Shown here: piece after piece, positions 42,527 through 45,779 of the stretch | Layout of the letters: every line of letters begins with the position of its first letter | Numbering within the stretch: the stretch's first letter is position 1 | Source of the DNA: an uncultured Porphyromonadaceae bacterium | GTDB lineage: Bacteria; Bacteroidota; Bacteroidia; Bacteroidales; Muribaculaceae | DNA: 45,779 nt | Direction: 5' to 3' | NCBI GenBank assembly: GCA_902493335.1 | Contig: CABUPJ010000025.1 | Span: forward strand, 1-45,779 | Translations under genes and position numbers: made by a program | The notes under the pieces: generated by a model | The model's database searches: none | Told to the model about the DNA's origin: nothing | What the model saw: the letters and a program-made list of their open reading frames with translations, nothing else

Positions 42527-43099
42527 ATGACAACAGATTTTGAAAAAGAATGGCAGAAAATGCTTGACGGCGAAGTCTATGACGCTGTCCACCCCGAGTT
42601 CATCAGACGCCTCGAGCTGACCCGCGAGCTTCTTTGGGAATTCAACTCGATACACCCGGGCGAGACAGCGCGACGGGACGAAATCATCAGAAACCTGCTG
42701 GGACACTGCGGCGAGCGCTTTCATTTCAACAGCCCGTTTCGCTGCGACTACGGATGCAACATCAGCATCGGCGAGGATTTCTTTGCCAATTTCAATCTCA
42801 CAATCCTTGATGAGGCGCGCGTAACGATTGGCGACAATGTGTTTATCGGCCCCAATGTGAGCATCTACACGGCGTGCCACCCTCTTGATCCCGACAAACG
42901 CAACACAGGCGTGGAATGGGCCGAGCCGGTGACCATAGGCAACAGCGTCTGGATCGGCGGAGGCGCCACGATTGTGCCGGGCGTCACCGTTGGCGACTGC
43001 GCCGTAATAGCAGCCGGCGCGGTTGTGACGCGCGACGTGGCGCCACGAACAGTTGTCGGCGGCAATCCCGCAAAGATTATTAAAAATCTGAATGCCTAA
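42527..43099 (+). CDS. sugar O-acetyltransferase (maltose/galactoside type)
   Basis: 190-residue hexapeptide-repeat enzyme of the Maa/LacA family (acetyl-CoA-dependent O-acetylation of sugars). It has the N-terminal helical domain typical of this family (EKEWQKMLDGEVYDAVHPEF), FHFNSPFRCDYGCNISIGEDFFANFN, the catalytic histidine region YTACHPLDP, the insertion GVEWAEPVTIGNSVWIGGGA, and a C-terminal GGNPAKIIK. The frame is open upstream to 42239, but that extension runs through the SRP RNA gene on the other strand and is not family-like, so the ATG at 42527 is used. Confidence 0.93.
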   Translation: MTTDFEKEWQKMLDGEVYDAVHPEFIRRLELTRELLWEFNSIHPGETARRDEIIRNLLGHCGERFHFNSPFRCDYGCNISIGEDFFANFNLTILDEARVTIGDNVFIGPNVSIYTACHPLDPDKRNTGVEWAEPVTIGNSVWIGGGATIVPGVTVGDCAVIAAGAVVTRDVAPRTVVGGNPAKIIKNLNA

Positions 43100-43109
43100 T
43101 GATATCTAA

Positions 43110-43165
43110 ACAATTTTAAATTACAGGTGTTGAAATTTGAACCACACTGATTAATTTAAAATTGT
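43110..43165. repeat. 14-bp perfect inverted repeat just before the DUF488 gene
   Basis: ACAATTTTAAATTA (43110-43123) is the exact reverse complement of the sequence at 43152-43165, with a 28-base spacer. The right arm ends one base before the ATG at 43167. It could be an operator pair or an mRNA stem that buries the start region. Confidence 0.5.
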
Positions 43166-43166
43166 C

Positions 43167-43523
43167 ATGACTGACTACAAACTTAAACGCGCTTACGACC
43201 CCGCGTCACCCGATGACGGCTTCAGGGTATATATCGACCGGCTGTGGCCTCGCGGCCTGTCACACGAGACTTTTCATTACGACCTGTGGGACAAAGACAT
43301 CGCACCATCGACAGAGCTTCGCGAATGGTTTCACGCCGACCCCGACGGACGCTGGGATGAATTCAGCAAGAAATATGCGGCCGAGCTGGCTGCAAGCCCG
43401 GCTTTCGCCGAGCTGAAAACGACACTTGCGCCACACAAGACCGTCACCCTGCTCTACTCGTCGCACGACCGCGAACACAACAACGCCGTCGTGGTCTACG
43501 ACCTGCTGACAAAAAGGTCATAA
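43167..43523 (+). CDS. DUF488 family protein (YeaO-like)
   Basis: The 118-residue protein opens KRAYDPASPDDGFRVYIDRLWPRGLS, the signature of the DUF488/YeaO group, followed by the LWDKDIAPSTELREWFHADPDGRWDEF region and a TLLYSSHDREHNNAVV strip near the C terminus. Full length, soluble. Function of the family is not established. The start codon lies beside a 14-bp inverted repeat; no consensus promoter box is clear, although a near match occurs around 43131-43139. Confidence 0.9.
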   Translation: MTDYKLKRAYDPASPDDGFRVYIDRLWPRGLSHETFHYDLWDKDIAPSTELREWFHADPDGRWDEFSKKYAAELAASPAFAELKTTLAPHKTVTLLYSSHDREHNNAVVVYDLLTKRS

Positions 43524-43531
43524 AATAGCAC

Positions 43532-43562
43532 TTGCCAGTCTCGATGATTTTTTGTATCTTTG
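43532..43562 (+). promoter_or_regulatory. pnp promoter
   Basis: TTG (43532-43534), a 20-base spacer and TATCTTTG (43555-43562); leader of about 40 bases to the ATG at 43609. Confidence 0.75.
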
Positions 43563-43608
43563 CGCGAATTATCACGAAGATACAAAATACATTATTTAAC
43601 AACGTTTT

Positions 43609-45779
43609 ATGAATCCAATCAAAAAAACCATCGAGCTGGCTGACGGTCGCACAATCACGCTTGAGACCGGGAAACTGGCAAAGCAAGCCGATGGAGCGGT
43701 AGAGTTGCGCATGGGCGGCACAATGCTCCTCGCAACCGTAGTTTCGGCAAAAGAAGCCGGCGAAGGCGTCGACTTCATGCCCCTGCAAGTAGAGTACAAA
43801 GAGAAATTTTCGTCTGCCGGTCGTTTCCCCGGCGGTTTCCTCAAACGCGAAGGCCGCGCCAGCGATTATGAAATCCTGACAGCACGCCTTGTCGACCGCG
43901 TTCTCCGTCCCCTCTTTCCCGACAATTATCACGCAGATACATTTGTCAACATAACCCTTTACTCGAGCGACGGCCAGGATATGCCTGACGCCCTCGCCGG
44001 TCTGGCCGCATCGGCAGCCTTGGCTGTCAGCGACATACCGTTCAACGGCCCGATTTCAGAGGTACGTGTCGCCCGCATCGACGGCCAGTTTGTAATCGAC
44101 CCGACTTTCGAACAGCTCGAGCGCGCCGATATGGAACTCATGGTCGGCGCCACCTACGACAACATCATGATGGTCGAAGGCGAGATGAACGAAGTCAGCG
44201 AAGCCGACCTTCTCGCAGCCCTCAAGGCAGCCCACGAAGCCATCAAGGTGCAGTGCAAAGCCCAGATCGAGCTGGCCGAAGCCGCCGGCAAGACCGTCAA
44301 ACGCGAATACTGCCACGAAGTCAACGACGAAGAGCTGCGCGCCGACGTCAAAGCAAAATGCTATGACAAAGCCTATGCGATAGCCAAAGCAGGCTGCGCC
44401 GACAAGCACTGGCGTCAGGACAGCTTCGACGCCATCTGCGACGAATATATCGAATCGCTCCCCGAAGACGAGCGCGAAGAAAAGACTCCGCTGGTAAAAC
44501 GCTACTACCACGACGTCGAGAAAGAGGCCGTGCGCCGCTGCATCCTCGACGAGGGCATCCGTCTCGACGGCCGCAAGACCACCGAAATCCGCCCCATCTG
44601 GTGTGAGGTCGACTATCTTCCCGGCCCCCACGGCTCCGCCATCTTCACCCGCGGCGAGACCCAGTCGCTCTCGACAGTCACCCTCGGCACAAAGCTCGAC
44701 GAGAAGATTCTCGACGACGTTCTCAACCAGGGCCGCGAGCGCTTCCTCCTCCACTATAACTTCCCGCCCTTCTCGACAGGCGAGGCCAAAGCCGTCCGCG
44801 GCGTAGGCCGCCGCGAAATCGGCCACGGCAACCTGGCCCACCGCGCCCTCAAACGCATGTTCCCCGACGACTTCCCCTATGTCTGCCGCGTCGTCAGCGA
44901 CATCCTCGAGTCAAACGGCTCGTCGTCGATGGCGACAGTCTGCGCCGGCACCCTCGCCCTGCTCGACGCCGGCGTCAAGATGAAGAAACCCGTCAGCGGC
45001 ATCGCCATGGGCCTCATCACCGACACCGAGAGCCCCAAATATGCCATCCTGAGCGATATCCTCGGCGACGAAGACCACCTCGGCGACATGGACTTCAAGG
45101 TAACCGGCACAGTCGACGGCATCACAGCCACCCAGATGGACATCAAGTGCGACGGCCTGAGCTACGAGATTCTCGAGAAAGCCCTCATGCAGGCTCGTGA
45201 CGGACGCCTCCACATACTCGACATCATCAACCAGACAATACCCGCACCCCGCGAGGACTACAAGCCCCACGTACCGCGCATCGTCACCATGCTCATCCCC
45301 AAAGAGCTCATCGGCGCTGTCATCGGCCCGGGCGGAAAAGTCATCCAGGGAATTCAGGAAGCCAGCGGCGCTACCGTCTCAATCGACGAAATCGACGAAG
45401 GCGGCTATATCGAAGTCGCAGCCTCGAACAAAGAGTCGATCGACAAGGCTCTCGCTATGATCAACGCCATTGTCGAGCTTCCCGAAGAAGGCAAGGTCTA
45501 CCACGGCAAAGTGGCCAGCATCATGGACTTCGGCGCATTCGTGCAGTTCATGCCCAACCGCGACGGCCTGCTCCACATCTCTGAAATCTCTTGGGACCGT
45601 CTCGAAAACATGGAGGCATCAGGCCTCAAGGAAGGCGACGAGGTAGATGTCAAACTCATCGAGATTGACAAGAAGACAGGCAAATACCGTCTGTCGATGC
45701 GCGCTCTTCAGCCCAAGCCTGAAGGCTGGACCGAGCCTCAGCGTGCTCCGCGCGGCGACCGTCCCCGCCGTGACAACGG
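43609..45779 (+). CDS. pnp: polyribonucleotide nucleotidyltransferase (PNPase), 3' end outside window
   Basis: Phosphorolytic 3'-5' exoribonuclease and RNA-degradation enzyme. 723 codons plus two bases are in the window and the frame is open at the edge. It has a first RNase PH-like domain (about 5-230, with FPGGFLKREGRASDYEILTARL), an alpha-helical linker, a second catalytic RNase PH domain (about 310-545; RGETQSL, FPPFSTGE, SDILESNGSSSMATVCAG, GLITD), a KH domain (about 560-625; IGAVIGPGGKVIQGIQE) and an S1 domain (about 630-700; GKVASIMDFGAFVQF, GLLHISEISW). A Pro/Arg-rich tail begins at the edge. Little appears to be missing. Confidence 0.97.
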   Translation, partial: MNPIKKTIELADGRTITLETGKLAKQADGAVELRMGGTMLLATVVSAKEAGEGVDFMPLQVEYKEKFSSAGRFPGGFLKREGRASDYEILTARLVDRVLRPLFPDNYHADTFVNITLYSSDGQDMPDALAGLAASAALAVSDIPFNGPISEVRVARIDGQFVIDPTFEQLERADMELMVGATYDNIMMVEGEMNEVSEADLLAALKAAHEAIKVQCKAQIELAEAAGKTVKREYCHEVNDEELRADVKAKCYDKAYAIAKAGCADKHWRQDSFDAICDEYIESLPEDEREEKTPLVKRYYHDVEKEAVRRCILDEGIRLDGRKTTEIRPIWCEVDYLPGPHGSAIFTRGETQSLSTVTLGTKLDEKILDDVLNQGRERFLLHYNFPPFSTGEAKAVRGVGRREIGHGNLAHRALKRMFPDDFPYVCRVVSDILESNGSSSMATVCAGTLALLDAGVKMKKPVSGIAMGLITDTESPKYAILSDILGDEDHLGDMDFKVTGTVDGITATQMDIKCDGLSYEILEKALMQARDGRLHILDIINQTIPAPREDYKPHVPRIVTMLIPKELIGAVIGPGGKVIQGIQEASGATVSIDEIDEGGYIEVAASNKESIDKALAMINAIVELPEEGKVYHGKVASIMDFGAFVQFMPNRDGLLHISEISWDRLENMEASGLKEGDEVDVKLIEIDKKTGKYRLSMRALQPKPEGWTEPQRAPRGDRPRRDN

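Overview
The window reads as chromosome of a Bacteroidales bacterium, most likely a Muribaculaceae-type gut anaerobe (family-level placement is inference). The basis is promoters of the Bacteroidota form TTTG-N19-21-TAnnTTTG in front of most housekeeping genes, a DUF4494 protein, a UpxY-type antiterminator, a WbuB/CapE/WbuC/CapF/FnlC cassette, and Bacteroidales-type integrase and transketolase sequences. Two base compositions are visible. The core genes (1-15400 and 38300-45779) are GC-rich. The polysaccharide locus between them is clearly AT-richer, most strongly from about 22 to 37 kb.

Left core, mostly + strand: DUF4494 protein and YggS-type PLP protein (overlapping pair); FHS-family sugar transporter; transketolase; OmpA-family outer-membrane protein; two secreted histidine phosphatases with a small antisense TPR gene between them; an 81-residue protein ending in QLSLF that is translationally coupled to sbcD, followed by sbcC; and an Old Yellow Enzyme-like flavoprotein.

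Middle, all - strand, read from 38.0 kb down to 15.5 kb: a Wzx/Wzy-type surface polysaccharide locus. It starts with a 17-bp inverted-repeat pair bracketing a promoter, a presumptive phase-variable switch that is in the OFF orientation in this assembly. Next come upxY, a UDP-HexNAc dehydrogenase, glycosyltransferases, a NodB-type deacetylase, a TupA-like ATP-grasp protein, wzx, wzy, UDP-glucose dehydrogenase, a UDP-uronate 4-epimerase, more glycosyltransferases, an acetyltransferase and a UDP-L-FucNAc cassette (wbuB-like, fnlA, wbuC, capF, fnlC). It ends with a 110-residue orphan protein, an initiating sugar-phosphate transferase that carries the same 110-residue domain fused at its N terminus, and a decayed tyrosine recombinase. 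The genes predict a repeat unit with FucNAc, a hexuronic acid (GlcA/GalA) and an N-acetylhexosaminuronic acid. No Wza/Wzc exporter and no UpxZ lie in the window.

Right core: initiator tRNA-fMet (- strand), rpsA, a transmembrane Ser/Thr kinase fused to an FKBP-type domain, the SRP RNA (- strand, between annotated proteins), a maltose/galactoside-type O-acetyltransferase, a DUF488 protein and the first 723 codons of pnp, which runs off the window.

The observations most worth follow-up are: (1) the SbcCD-coupled small protein with a C-terminal sliding-clamp-type motif; (2) the orphan/fused domain pair at the polysaccharide initiating transferase; (3) the invertible promoter backed by a terminator; (4) the kinase-TM-FKBP fusion.
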